The notes under the pieces: generated by a model | Told to the model about the DNA's origin: nothing | What the model saw: only the letters and a program-made list of their open reading frames with translations | The model's database searches: none | Made by a program: the position numbers and the translations under genes | DNA from: Bog-257 sp963834135 | GTDB lineage: Bacteria > Acidobacteriota > Terriglobia > Terriglobales > Acidobacteriaceae | Direction: 5' to 3' | NCBI GenBank assembly: GCA_963834135.1 | Contig: CAWIAN010000009.1 | Location: forward strand, 186,001-250,000 | DNA length: 64,000 nt | Shown here: positions 1 to 7,693 of the stretch, one piece after another | Layout: each line of letters opens with the position of its first letter | Numbering within the stretch: the stretch's first letter is position 1

Positions 1-897
1 AAGCGCGAGGTCGGACAGCGCGTCAACGAACTAAAGAAGCGAGCAGAAGCTGCCATTGAAGATGCTCAATCCAAGCTGCACGCCTCTTCTACCGATTCCA
101 AGCTCGGCGCCGAGCGCCTTGATATCACGCTACCCGGCATCCAGCGTCATATCGGCGTCAAGCATCCAGTGCTGCGGGTGATGGACGAGATCGTGGCAGT
201 CTTCAAGGCGATGGGCTACTCCGTCGGCGAAGGTCCCGAGGTCGAGACCGACTACTACAACTTCGAGTCACTCAACTTCCCGCCGAACCATCCAGCGCGC
301 GACACGCAAGACACGCTATTCATTGCCGGCCAGGAACAGAAACCATCGCGCGATCGTCTGCTCCTGCGCACGCATACTTCGCCGGTGCAGATCCGCACTA
401 TGGAGAAGCAGCCGCCCCCGGTGCGCATCGTCATCCCCGGCAAGGTGCATCGCAACGATCCACTGGATGCGACGCACTCGCCGGTCTTCCACCAGGTCGA
501 GGGCTTGGCGGTAGATGAGAACATCACGTTTTGCGATCTGAAGGGCACGCTCGATCACGCCATGAAGGCGCTGTTCGGATCGTCGGTGAAGACGCGCTTC
601 TACCCGTCGTTCTTCCCTTTCACCGAGCCGAGCGCCGACATGCAGGTGAGTTGTATCTTCTGCGGCGGCAAGGGCTGCCGAAAATGCAAAAACAGCGGCT
701 GGATTGAGCTGCTGGGCTGCGGCATGGTCGACCCGAATGTCTTCGGCTTCGTGAAGGAGAACGGTTACGACTCCTCGAGGATTTCGGGCTTCGCCTTCGG
801 GATGGGCGTGGAGCGCATCGCGATCCTGAAGTACGAGGTCGAAGAGATTCAGCTGTTCTACGAGGGCGATGTTCGATTTCTGGAGCAGTTCGCATAG
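1..897 (+). CDS. pheS: Phenylalanyl-tRNA synthetase alpha subunit (5' truncated)
   Basis: This is the catalytic alpha subunit of the cytoplasmic (alpha-beta)2 enzyme that charges tRNA-Phe. The frame is open from base 1, so the start lies upstream; 298 residues are visible of the usual 330-350. The first visible stretch is the end of the N-terminal coiled-coil arm, followed by the class II catalytic core. Motif 2 is seen around LLLRTHTSPVQIRTM and HRNDPLDATHSP, and motif 3 as GMGVERIAIL near the C-terminus. A CIFCGGKGCRKC four-cysteine knuckle (C-x2-C-x4-C-x2-C) sits before the GCGMVDPNV segment; similar knuckles are known in many non-proteobacterial PheS proteins. pheT follows after a 210-bp gap filled by a repeat element. 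Confidence 0.97.
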   Translation, partial: KREVGQRVNELKKRAEAAIEDAQSKLHASSTDSKLGAERLDITLPGIQRHIGVKHPVLRVMDEIVAVFKAMGYSVGEGPEVETDYYNFESLNFPPNHPARDTQDTLFIAGQEQKPSRDRLLLRTHTSPVQIRTMEKQPPPVRIVIPGKVHRNDPLDATHSPVFHQVEGLAVDENITFCDLKGTLDHAMKALFGSSVKTRFYPSFFPFTEPSADMQVSCIFCGGKGCRKCKNSGWIELLGCGMVDPNVFGFVKENGYDSSRISGFAFGMGVERIAILKYEVEEIQLFYEGDVRFLEQFA

Positions 898-927
898 CGA
901 CAGCCACAAATGCCGCTCCGCTAGAGT

Positions 928-1051
928 TGTCATCCTGAGCGGATGTGCGCCGCTGTTGCGCGCCGGAGTCGAAGGACCGCTATAGCGGCTATGAGGCTCT
1001 TCGAGGGTAGGGGTCCGTCCGCTCGGACTGAAGCCCTCGGTCGGGATGACA
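928..1051. repeat. Intergenic hairpin repeat, full-length copy
   Basis: The element begins TGTCATCCTGAGCGGA and ends with CGGTCGGGATGACA, so its ends are inverted repeats of each other. Inside the left half is a 6-bp stem (945-950 with 958-963, one G-U pair) closing a 7-nt loop that ends in TT. It fills most of the pheS-pheT gap. Related copies are at 41797-41849, 55946-56077 and 62273-62325, and one lies inside pheT. Confidence 0.75.
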
Positions 1052-1107
1052 CAGATAAATAAAGTTTTGGTGTCAGCTGAGCTGCGCCCTTCACGATCGG
1101 AATACTT

Positions 1108-3270
1108 ATGAGAATCCTACCCGCATGGTTGCGTGAGTTCGTTGATGTCGCAGCCGACGACCGTCAGCTCGCCGAAGACCTGACCTCAGCCGGCATCGCC
1201 GTTGAATCGGTTGGCGAAGAGAACGGCGAGACTATTTACGAGATGGATCTGACGACGAATCGCGTCGATGCCATGAATCACTACGGCGTCGCGCGCGAGG
1301 CTTCGGCTATTTACAACGTGGCACTCAAGCCGGTTGAGACGAAGCTGCCGGGAACCGCAAGTCCCTCCGCTCCGGCCTCCAAAACCGGGACGCCTCCCGT
1401 CGAGATGACAAATGGTAAGTTCCCTATCCGCATTGAAGACGCGACGGGCTGCGCACGATACACGGCACGAGTCATTCGTAAGGTCAAGATTGGTGCCTCG
1501 CCTGAAAAGGTCGTGCAGCGTCTCGAGTTGCTTGGTTCGCGCTCGATCAACAATGCCGCCGATGCGACGAATTACGCGCTGAACGAACTCGGCCATCCCA
1601 CTCACGCGTTTGATCTCGACCTGCTGGAGGGCGGCACCATCATCGTTCGTCGCGCCCGCGAAGGCGAGGTGCTGAAGACTTTGGATGGCGTCGAGCGCAA
1701 GCTCACCGCCGAAGACCTCGTCATCGCCGACGCCAATAAGGCAGTCGCGTTGGCGGGTGTCATGGGTGGCTTCGACACCATGATCACCGAGCAGACCAAG
1801 AATGTATTGATCGAGTCGGCCTGGTTCGACCCGGCTACGGTCCGCAGCATGGCCAAGCGGCACGGCATGCATACGGACGCCTCGCATCGGTTCGAGCGCG
1901 GCGCAGACTGGGGCATTACGCCGCTGGCCTGCGATCGCGTGGCTGAGCTTATTCTAGCGAGCGCCGGGGGCGAGTTGCAGGGAGAGCGCATTGACGCCGT
2001 CGCTCGCACTCCCAAGCGTTCCCCGATCATGCTGCGCTGCTCCGAGGTTCGGCGAAATCTCGGCATTAACATGAAAGCCTGCGAGATCGGGCGGATCCTG
2101 GGCAGCCTGGGCTTCGAGGTAGACCCGGCAACGGCGGATAATCTTACAAGTAAGACAAACGAAGAAAATCTTACCAGTAAGAAAATCGGCGGCGCTTCCC
2201 AGAAAAATACTTCCGATACCGATTTCGAAGTCCGGATTCCCACCTGGCGCCTCGACGTCGAGCGCGAGATCGACTTGCTGGAAGAGCTGGCACGGATATA
2301 CGGCTACAACAAGTTTCCCAATACTCTTCCGCCCTTTGTAGGCGCCGTGGTCGCACTCCCGGACGAAGCCAAGAACGCCAAGGTTCGCGAGAACATGCTG
2401 GCGCTCGGCTACGACGAGTCCATCTCCATTACCTTCATCTCAGAAGCAGAAGCCAGAACGTTTGGTCGAGGTGAGATGCTTGCGCTGGCGAATCCGCTGA
2501 GCGAAGAGGCCGGCTATATGCGTACCTCGCTGCTGCCCGGGCTGCTCAACATGGTCAGCTATAACCTGAACCGGGGCACGACGGATGTCCGGCTCTTCGA
2601 AGCGGGCGAGGTCTTCGAGAAAACCGGCGACAGTCGCGACGAGCGGCGGCATCTGGGGTTTGTCGCAACCGGCGACGCGGTGCCGAAGACGGTGCATTCG
2701 GCTGTGCAGCCATACACCTTCTTCCACATGAAGGGTGACATCGAAGAGCTGCTGGCGGCTTTCCAGCACACATCACTTCATTTCGACGCTGAGGCGCCGG
2801 GATACTTCCATTCTGGTCGCGCGGCGCGAGCTGTTATGGATGGCAAAACCGTGGCGCACTTCGGGCAGCTGCATCCCGAGCAGGCGGCTGCACGCAAGCT
2901 GCGGCAGGAAGTCTATCTCGCCGAGGTCATGCTCGACCGGCTCTACAAACATCCTCTGCGGGAGCCACGTTATCAGCGTATCTCGAAGTTCCCGGCAGTT
3001 GGTCGCGACTTCTCCTTCGTCTTCGACGACGCTGTCTCCTTCGAGAGAATCAAGTCCGCTGTCGAGTCGCTGGGAGTCGACGAACTCACGGCGTTCGCTC
3101 CGGGAGAGATCTATCGTGGCGAGAAAGTTGGACCGGGCAAATACTCGGTCCTGCTCCATGCTGAGTTCCAGTCGAAGGAGCGCACCTTGCGCGACGACGA
3201 AGTGGCGCAGTGGTCGGCGCAGATCATCGGTAAACTCGAAGTGTTAGGCGGTGTGCTGCGCGCTCAGTAG
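1108..3270 (+). CDS. pheT: Phenylalanyl-tRNA synthetase beta subunit, short form
   Basis: This is the beta subunit that pairs with PheS; it carries the B3/B4 editing module and the C-terminal ferredoxin-like anticodon-binding domain. It has 720 residues against about 790-800 in E. coli. By comparison with remembered E. coli PheT, the segment from the N-terminal helix (LPAWLREFVDV) to the first core motif (DLTTNRVDAMNHYGVARE) is about 110 residues shorter: the EMAP-II-like tRNA-binding fold is missing. The editing region (HGMHTDASHRFERG) and the C-terminal FPAVGRDFSFV segment are present. Two unusual in-frame insertions are visible: a Pro/Ala/Ser/Thr-rich piece near residues 80-102 that matches an intergenic repeat, and a Thr/Lys/Asn-rich piece near residues 344-370 built on two palindromes. 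Confidence 0.97.
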   Translation: MRILPAWLREFVDVAADDRQLAEDLTSAGIAVESVGEENGETIYEMDLTTNRVDAMNHYGVAREASAIYNVALKPVETKLPGTASPSAPASKTGTPPVEMTNGKFPIRIEDATGCARYTARVIRKVKIGASPEKVVQRLELLGSRSINNAADATNYALNELGHPTHAFDLDLLEGGTIIVRRAREGEVLKTLDGVERKLTAEDLVIADANKAVALAGVMGGFDTMITEQTKNVLIESAWFDPATVRSMAKRHGMHTDASHRFERGADWGITPLACDRVAELILASAGGELQGERIDAVARTPKRSPIMLRCSEVRRNLGINMKACEIGRILGSLGFEVDPATADNLTSKTNEENLTSKKIGGASQKNTSDTDFEVRIPTWRLDVEREIDLLEELARIYGYNKFPNTLPPFVGAVVALPDEAKNAKVRENMLALGYDESISITFISEAEARTFGRGEMLALANPLSEEAGYMRTSLLPGLLNMVSYNLNRGTTDVRLFEAGEVFEKTGDSRDERRHLGFVATGDAVPKTVHSAVQPYTFFHMKGDIEELLAAFQHTSLHFDAEAPGYFHSGRAARAVMDGKTVAHFGQLHPEQAAARKLRQEVYLAEVMLDRLYKHPLREPRYQRISKFPAVGRDFSFVFDDAVSFERIKSAVESLGVDELTAFAPGEIYRGEKVGPGKYSVLLHAEFQSKERTLRDDEVAQWSAQIIGKLEVLGGVLRAQ
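1361..1410 (-). repeat. Copy of the intergenic hairpin repeat inside pheT
   Basis: Read on the minus strand, this 50-base stretch aligns without gaps to the left end of the 55946 element, with 38 of 50 bases identical by eye. It keeps the TGTCATC start, the GGAGTGGAGGGAC-like end and the hairpin: 1374-1380 pairs with 1388-1394 (one mismatch) around a 7-nt loop. On the coding strand it encodes the Pro/Ser/Ala-rich insertion of PheT at about residues 85-101. Confidence 0.7.
2142..2182. repeat. Two tandem 14-bp palindromes inside pheT
   Basis: TCTTAC-AA-GTAAGA (2142-2155) and TCTTAC-CA-GTAAGA (2169-2182) lie 27 bases (9 codons) apart, so the repeat is in frame and encodes NLTSKTNEENLTSKK. The stretch is AT-rich compared with the rest of pheT and falls between two conserved blocks of the protein. 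Confidence 0.75.
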
Positions 3271-3381
3271 GAGTGTTCACCGCCCTTCGGCTCGCTCAGG
3301 GCAGGCTCCATCGCGGAGTGCACGAAGAAGAGCACCGAAGAAGGACAGCTAGTTCTAAAGCGGCCTTAATCTAATACTGAT

Positions 3382-4060
3382 ATGCCGTCTGATTCGGAAC
3401 ATTCTGACTGGTATCGCGACATCATCGCGAGCTATGACACGGTTGCCGAGCAGTATGCTGTCGACTACTTTAACGAACTGGGACGCAAGCCGTTCGATCG
3501 TGCGCTGCTGGCGAAGTTCGCCGGCCTGATTCCGAATGGCAGCGGCCGTGTCTGCGATATCGGTTGCGGCCCGGGACACATCGCCCGCCATCTCGCAGAA
3601 CTGGGTCTAGATGCGATGGGGGTCGACATTTCCCCGTCTATGGTCGACGTGGCTCGCCGGCTCAATCCCTCACTCACTTTCGAGCAAGGCGATATGCTTC
3701 GCCTGCCGATTTTCAGATTCGACGTTCGCTGGCATTACCGCGTTTTATTCTCTGATCCACATAGAACGTACGCAAACGTCCGAAGCTCTTGCCGAACTGT
3801 TCCGAGTATTAAGGAAGGGCGGACAGCTGTTAATCTCATTTCACGGTGGCGAAGGCGAGGTCCACGTCGACCAGTACCACAGCCAAAGCGAACGACATGG
3901 CCCGAAGATCGCTCTTCATGTCACGTTCTTCAGCCTGGAAGAGATGCGGCGACGCGTGGAGGCCGTGGGTTTCAGTATCGAAGAAAGCCTGGATCGCGAT
4001 CCGTACGAATTCGAGTACCCCAGCCGTCGCGGTTATATTCTGGCGCGAAAACCTGAATAG
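3382..4060 (+). pseudogene. Class I SAM-dependent methyltransferase, frameshifted
   Basis: The first frame gives a Rossmann methyltransferase N-terminus with the SAM-binding motif VCDIGCGPGHIARHL, the acidic end of strand 2 (GVDIS) and the following QGDMLRLP. At the T-run 3710-3713 the good reading passes into the next frame and continues as DSTFAGITAFYSLIHIER, then ELFRVLRKGGQLLISFH and a normal C-terminus ending at 4060. Removing one T restores about 225 continuous residues, the usual size of a methyltransferase_11/25 protein. Either the gene is broken or the base is an assembly error. The substrate cannot be told from sequence. Confidence 0.8.
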
Positions 4061-4240
4061 GAAGTAAGTATCTTCTATCAGCCAGCAGCGTGGCCGGGCT
4101 GCAACAAAGCTAATCCTTCGTCGGACTGAAGTTTCCCTCGCGACGACAAATTTCAGGAGCTCGCACCCAACCTAAGCGCACATCCTTGAAATCGAGCACC
4201 CCCAGTGCAGGCGAAGTGCGAGAGTCGAATGGCGGTATTT

Positions 4241-5269
4241 CTACGGCTGCGTGCCTTTAGCCCAGTAGCTGCTGCGCGCCAGCACGCTTGCACTCCCCGG
4301 AGCTCTTAACTTGACAGTCAACTCGTGCAGTCCCGGTTGCGGATGGGACGGCTGAAAGCTGAGCAGGTAGCGGCTATGCAGGTGATTCGAAAAATCGTTC
4401 AACCGCTCATCAAAACCCTTCGCTGAATCGAACATCTCATACTCACCGCCCGTCTGCGCCGCGATCGATTTGGCTACATTCTTCCGCATCGCCTGCGCTG
4501 CCAGTATTAACGGGGCCAACAAATTCGGATCGTTATGGACCTCAGTCTGTTCCGGATGCAGATCGGGGTTGTTATTCCCCTTCAGCGTATCGAGGAGGTT
4601 CGATTTCGCCGGCGAGAATGCCAGCGTATAGACAACCGTATTGCTGTTACCGATTTCCTTGATCACATCGTCAACCGTGGCGTTATGGCTGCCGTGATCG
4701 CGGGTCTCACTGATCAGCAGCAGCACGCGCTTGTGATCCTTGGGCGCGCCGTCGAGCAGCTTCACGGAATAGCTCACCGCGTCGAGAATCGCCGCTCCAC
4801 CGTCCCCAGCTTGCAGACCTGTCAGATCGTGACGAATGGCCTGCTGGTCGCTCGTGAAGTCCTCTACTGGATGCACCGTGCTGTCGAAGGCTACTACGGC
4901 AACCTTGCTTCCAGGTTGGTCCATGACCGGCTGCAGCATCGCGGCCAGGCCGTGCATGCGCGGCAATTCGAAATCGGCTCGCCGTCCGCACTGTACTGCA
5001 ACTACCACCGACACGGGGTTATCCTCGGCAGCTTCGTCCAGGTGGACCGTCTGCGCCACGCCGTCATCCTCGATGATGAAGTCTTTCGCCTGCAGCCCAT
5101 AGACCATTTCGCCTGCCTTGTCGCGGACCAGCGCAGGCACAAGCACGACATTCGACTGCGTGCGAAACGTCGGCTCTTCCTGTGCCACCACAGTAGCGAC
5201 GAACAACAACAGCAGGCAGATGAGCCTGCCATTTCTCGGCCGAAGACTTTTCTTCAGGAATTCAACCAT
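4241..5269 (-). CDS. Secreted VWA-domain protein (VWFA-related family)
   Basis: The protein has 342 residues from the ATG at 5269, which places a signal peptide (KKSLRPRNGRLICLLLLFVATVVAQ) right at the start; the frame extends 40 codons upstream but those look non-coding. After the signal comes a beta-sandwich-like stretch (RTQSNVVLVPALVRDKAG, then DFIIEDDGVAQTV) that precedes the VWA fold in this acidobacterial family. The VWA part runs from about residue 80 to 300. Where a MIDAS DxSxS motif is expected the protein reads VVVAVQCGRRAD, so the metal site looks degenerate. It is transcribed divergently from the zapB-like gene. Role unknown; such proteins are thought to act in envelope or extracellular protein interactions. 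Confidence 0.85.
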   Translation of the reverse strand: MVEFLKKSLRPRNGRLICLLLLFVATVVAQEEPTFRTQSNVVLVPALVRDKAGEMVYGLQAKDFIIEDDGVAQTVHLDEAAEDNPVSVVVAVQCGRRADFELPRMHGLAAMLQPVMDQPGSKVAVVAFDSTVHPVEDFTSDQQAIRHDLTGLQAGDGGAAILDAVSYSVKLLDGAPKDHKRVLLLISETRDHGSHNATVDDVIKEIGNSNTVVYTLAFSPAKSNLLDTLKGNNNPDLHPEQTEVHNDPNLLAPLILAAQAMRKNVAKSIAAQTGGEYEMFDSAKGFDERLNDFSNHLHSRYLLSFQPSHPQPGLHELTVKLRAPGSASVLARSSYWAKGTQP

Positions 5270-5452
5270 CCCGTATCCAGAGGAAAGAACCCTCCCTGTC
5301 AGTTTAGTTGCGATACGGGAAGGGCGTTGCACAGTCAGGTTCGGTACTGCGAAAATCGCGTCACAATCGCAAGTTGCACAGTTTTGCACACAGTCTTCTG
5401 CGATATACTGCGCTCAGAAACATCAAACCACTTCTTTCAAGGTCGCACGAAT

Positions 5453-5731
5453 ATGTCTGCAAACGCAGTCGAAATCGCTCCCTCTACCGCGGATTTCAAG
5501 TCGCTGGAAGAAAAAATTCTGCGCACCATCGAGCTGCTGAAGTCGGCGCGCGAGGCGAAGGCCGTTGCGGAACGCGATGCCGTCCGCCTGCGCGAGCAAC
5601 TCAACGAGCGCGAGGAAGAGATGGAAAGCACACGCCACGAACTGGTGGCTCTTCGTCGCGAGCGCGAGGAAGTACGCAGCCGCGTTGAGAAGATGTTGGG
5701 CCAGATCGAGTCATTGACCGAGGAGGAGTAG
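5453..5731 (+). CDS. Small coiled-coil protein, ZapB-like
   Basis: This 92-residue protein is almost entirely coiled coil: after about 12 residues, heptads rich in Glu, Arg and Leu run to the end (SLEEKILRTIELLKSARE ... EEMESTRHELVALRRE). No membrane segment or catalytic motif is seen. It ends 90 bp before zapA, the position and size typical of ZapB-like division proteins that bridge ZapA and the Z ring, so a division role is inferred from context. The ATG at 5453 is the only sensible start for the coiled coil. A TATACT hexamer at about 5404 could be the -10 of its promoter. Confidence 0.8.
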   Translation: MSANAVEIAPSTADFKSLEEKILRTIELLKSAREAKAVAERDAVRLREQLNEREEEMESTRHELVALRREREEVRSRVEKMLGQIESLTEEE

Positions 5732-5810
5732 GCCAGTAGGTGTCGGATAGTGGCCGGAATTGTCGGCTTTGACTTCCCTGTCCACTACCCCTAACCACTA
5801 GCCACTTCCC
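5732..5810. repeat. Degenerate AGTGGCC/ACTAGCC short repeats
   Basis: The gap before zapA is built of imperfect 7-10 base units such as CCAGTAGG, AGTGGCC, CCACTACC, CCACTAGCC. Similar stretches occur near 14440, 36100, 41285, 49310, 55857 and 58020 and appear only between genes. Confidence 0.6.
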
Positions 5811-5821
5811 AGGAGGGTCGT

Positions 5822-6145
5822 TTGAGCCAAGGAAATGGTAACGGGAACGGCGGCGGCAACGTTCGGGTCGACATCTACGACCAGACATATCACCTGCGCG
5901 GCTCCGACACGGAGTACATCGCGCAACTGGGTGAGTATGTCGACAACAAGATGCGCATCATCGCGCAGCAGGCGGCGACGGTGGATTCGCTCCGCGTGGC
6001 CGTGCTGGCCGCGCTGAACATCGCCGACGAGTTGCATGTCTTGCGGCGCAAGTACGACTCAATCGCCAGCGACTACAACGAGAAGGCCGGACATCTTGAG
6101 GGCGCGCTGGACGAGGTTTTGCAGGACGAGCGACGGGCCGGATAG
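5822..6145 (+). CDS. zapA: Cell division protein ZapA
   Basis: The protein has 107 residues, the normal length of ZapA, which cross-links FtsZ filaments at the division ring. After a Gly/Asn-rich lead (SQGNGNGNGGG) comes the ZapA fold: VRVDIYDQTYHLRGSDTEYIAQLGEYVDNKM, followed by a long helix starting RVAVLAALNIADELHVLRRK. The start is TTG at 5822; it is supported by a full AGGAGGG Shine-Dalgarno at 5811-5817, and no ATG lies upstream in frame. It follows a ZapB-like gene and is followed by a probable 6S RNA, a linkage seen in many bacteria. Confidence 0.93.
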   Translation: MSQGNGNGNGGGNVRVDIYDQTYHLRGSDTEYIAQLGEYVDNKMRIIAQQAATVDSLRVAVLAALNIADELHVLRRKYDSIASDYNEKAGHLEGALDEVLQDERRAG

Positions 6146-6274
6146 GTTCGACACTTCTCGTCAGCGGGGCAAGCGACGGCCTTAACACTCCAGAGTTTTA
6201 GCACGTTGTTCGCCAATTATTTGCCTCCAGCCTCTTGTCATCTTCCTGGCTTTTCCATAGCATCTGATCAGTAA

Positions 6275-6470
6275 GCCGGCCTGCAAAGTTGGTGTTGGTG
6301 GTAACCGTTTTTTGAACCAATGCTCAATGAACAGGGAGCTCGACTCGTATTCGGTTCGGTGTGCGATGCTCCGCCACGCGGAGATGCCTAAAGAGCTGCG
6401 GCGGGTTCCCACCGTATAATGCGGGTTCATTGACGGCCCACCAAATCACGGCCCCGCGGGTCGGCTTTTC
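6275..6470 (+). ncRNA. ssrS: Probable 6S RNA
   Basis: The region directly downstream of zapA has no credible ORF and folds as a long, interrupted rod. Arms GGTGG (6297-6301), CCG (6305-6307) and GAACC (6314-6318) pair with GGTTC (6424-6428), CGG (6434-6436) and CCACC (6438-6442), with internal loops between them. A perfect terminal hairpin CTCCGC-CAC-GCGGAG lies at 6369-6383. Segments resembling the 6S consensus are present, including ACAGGGAGCTCGA, GATGCCTAAAG and GGGTTCCCACC. About 190 nt is normal for 6S RNA, which binds the housekeeping RNA polymerase in stationary phase. The boundaries are approximate; a T-rich run follows at 6475. Confidence 0.72.
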
Positions 6471-6754
6471 TTTAGCTGTCGGCTATCGGCTGTCAGTTCT
6501 CAGCTTGTTCCTGACCAGGCGTGCCGGCAAGTCCGAACTCTGCATTTGACTGGCAAGTCACTTTCTTTCTGGTACCCCTTTATCGTCACCTCTTCGCTGC
6601 AGCAGTAGCGCCATGTCTTGTTGACTTCTACTATCTGGCAGGAGCTAGTTTCGCCTAAGCAGTGTGCAACACGGATTGCTTTAGCCGAGAGCTGACGGCT
6701 GACAGCCCGGTCGGCGTGAAGCGCCAACCGGCCATTTGCATCTAAAATAGAACT
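6471..6754. other. Non-coding spacer with inverted short repeats
   Basis: Between the 6S candidate and lgt I see no gene. AGCTGTCGGCTATCGGCTGT near 6474-6493 recurs in inverted, imperfect form near 6682-6702 (GAGAGCTGACGGCTGACAGC). A TAAAAT hexamer at 6743-6748 lies only 6 bases before the lgt GTG. Confidence 0.5.
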
Positions 6755-7561
6755 GTGTTTCCCCGATTAGTGCATTTTGGCGGTTTCAGCCTTCCTACCT
6801 ACGGCGCGATGGCAGCGCTTGGCCTTATCTTTGGCCTTCTACTCATCGTAAAACTTGGCCGCGAGCAGGGCCTCGATCCCGACAAGCTTTGGAACCTTGG
6901 CATCATCGCCATCCTCTCGGGTATTCTCGGCGCCAAGCTCCTGATGATCCTGGTGGACGCGGGCTATTACACCTCCCATCCCGGTGAGATATTCACACTC
7001 GCCACCTTGCAAGCGGGAGGGGTGTGGTCGGGCGGACTTCTGCTGGCGCTCGTCATGTGCATCTGGTACATGCGCGTGAACCGCATGCCGGTATTGCGCA
7101 CATGCGACACGTTCGCTCCGGGACTGGCTCTGGGTCACGCTTTTGGAAGGGTGGGCTGTTTCGCAGCAGGCTGCTGCTATGGGCGGGAGACTCACGTTCC
7201 CTGGGCGGTGACCTTCAGTAATCCGCTGGCGCACTCCGTCAGCGACACCCCCCTGCACATTCCGCTTCACCCTACGCAGCTTTACGAGATGGTACTGGAG
7301 CTCTGTAACTGCGTCTTCCTGGTGTGGCTGATCCGGCGCAAGAAGTTCGAGGGCGAGATCATTGGCACGTACATGATCACCTACGGTATCGGACGCTTCT
7401 TCATCGAGTTCTTCCGCGGCGATGAAGGCCGCGGAAATAATTTTCTCGGATGGATGAGCGGAACGCAGGTCATCGCAATCTGCCTGGTCATCTTCGGTGG
7501 GCTGCTCTGGATGCGCCGTCCCGAGCAGGGTGCGCCGGTGCCGCTCAAGGCGACAAGATAA
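6755..7561 (+). CDS. lgt: Prolipoprotein diacylglyceryl transferase
   Basis: Lgt moves the diacylglyceryl group of phosphatidylglycerol to the lipobox cysteine of prelipoproteins in the inner membrane. The 268-residue length and about seven hydrophobic segments fit the family. The signature GRVGCFAAGCCYGRET (near residues 129-144) contains the conserved Arg-Gly region, and HPTQLYEM and the C-terminal GIGRFFIEFFRGDEGR are present. The start is GTG at 6755; no Shine-Dalgarno is visible and a TAAAAT -10-like hexamer ends 6 bases upstream, so the message may be leaderless. An RluD-like gene follows after 132 bp. Confidence 0.96.
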   Translation: MFPRLVHFGGFSLPTYGAMAALGLIFGLLLIVKLGREQGLDPDKLWNLGIIAILSGILGAKLLMILVDAGYYTSHPGEIFTLATLQAGGVWSGGLLLALVMCIWYMRVNRMPVLRTCDTFAPGLALGHAFGRVGCFAAGCCYGRETHVPWAVTFSNPLAHSVSDTPLHIPLHPTQLYEMVLELCNCVFLVWLIRRKKFEGEIIGTYMITYGIGRFFIEFFRGDEGRGNNFLGWMSGTQVIAICLVIFGGLLWMRRPEQGAPVPLKATR

Positions 7562-7574
7562 TAATTCAATACAG

Positions 7575-7672
7575 AAGCCCCGAGACACAGAGAACTTTCT
7601 TTTTGAGAGGTTTCCTGCCGACATTTGAAGTAGGACGATCTGCCTTCCCTGTGTCTCCGTGGTTAGTACTGC
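7575..7672. repeat. CGGAGACAC-type intergenic repeat
   Basis: The spacer starts with CCCCGAGACACAGAGAA and ends with CCCTGTGTCTCCGTGGTTAG, which is its imperfect inverted partner. The same type of repeat, with clearer CACGGAGAC units, is at 48580-48656. Confidence 0.6.
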
Positions 7673-7693
7673 ATTGTTGTATGCTCAATCCGA

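Noticed and set aside
6500..6727. 75-codon minus-strand frame after the 6S candidate
   Set aside because: Lacks a ribosome site and domain pattern, and overlaps inverted short repeats.
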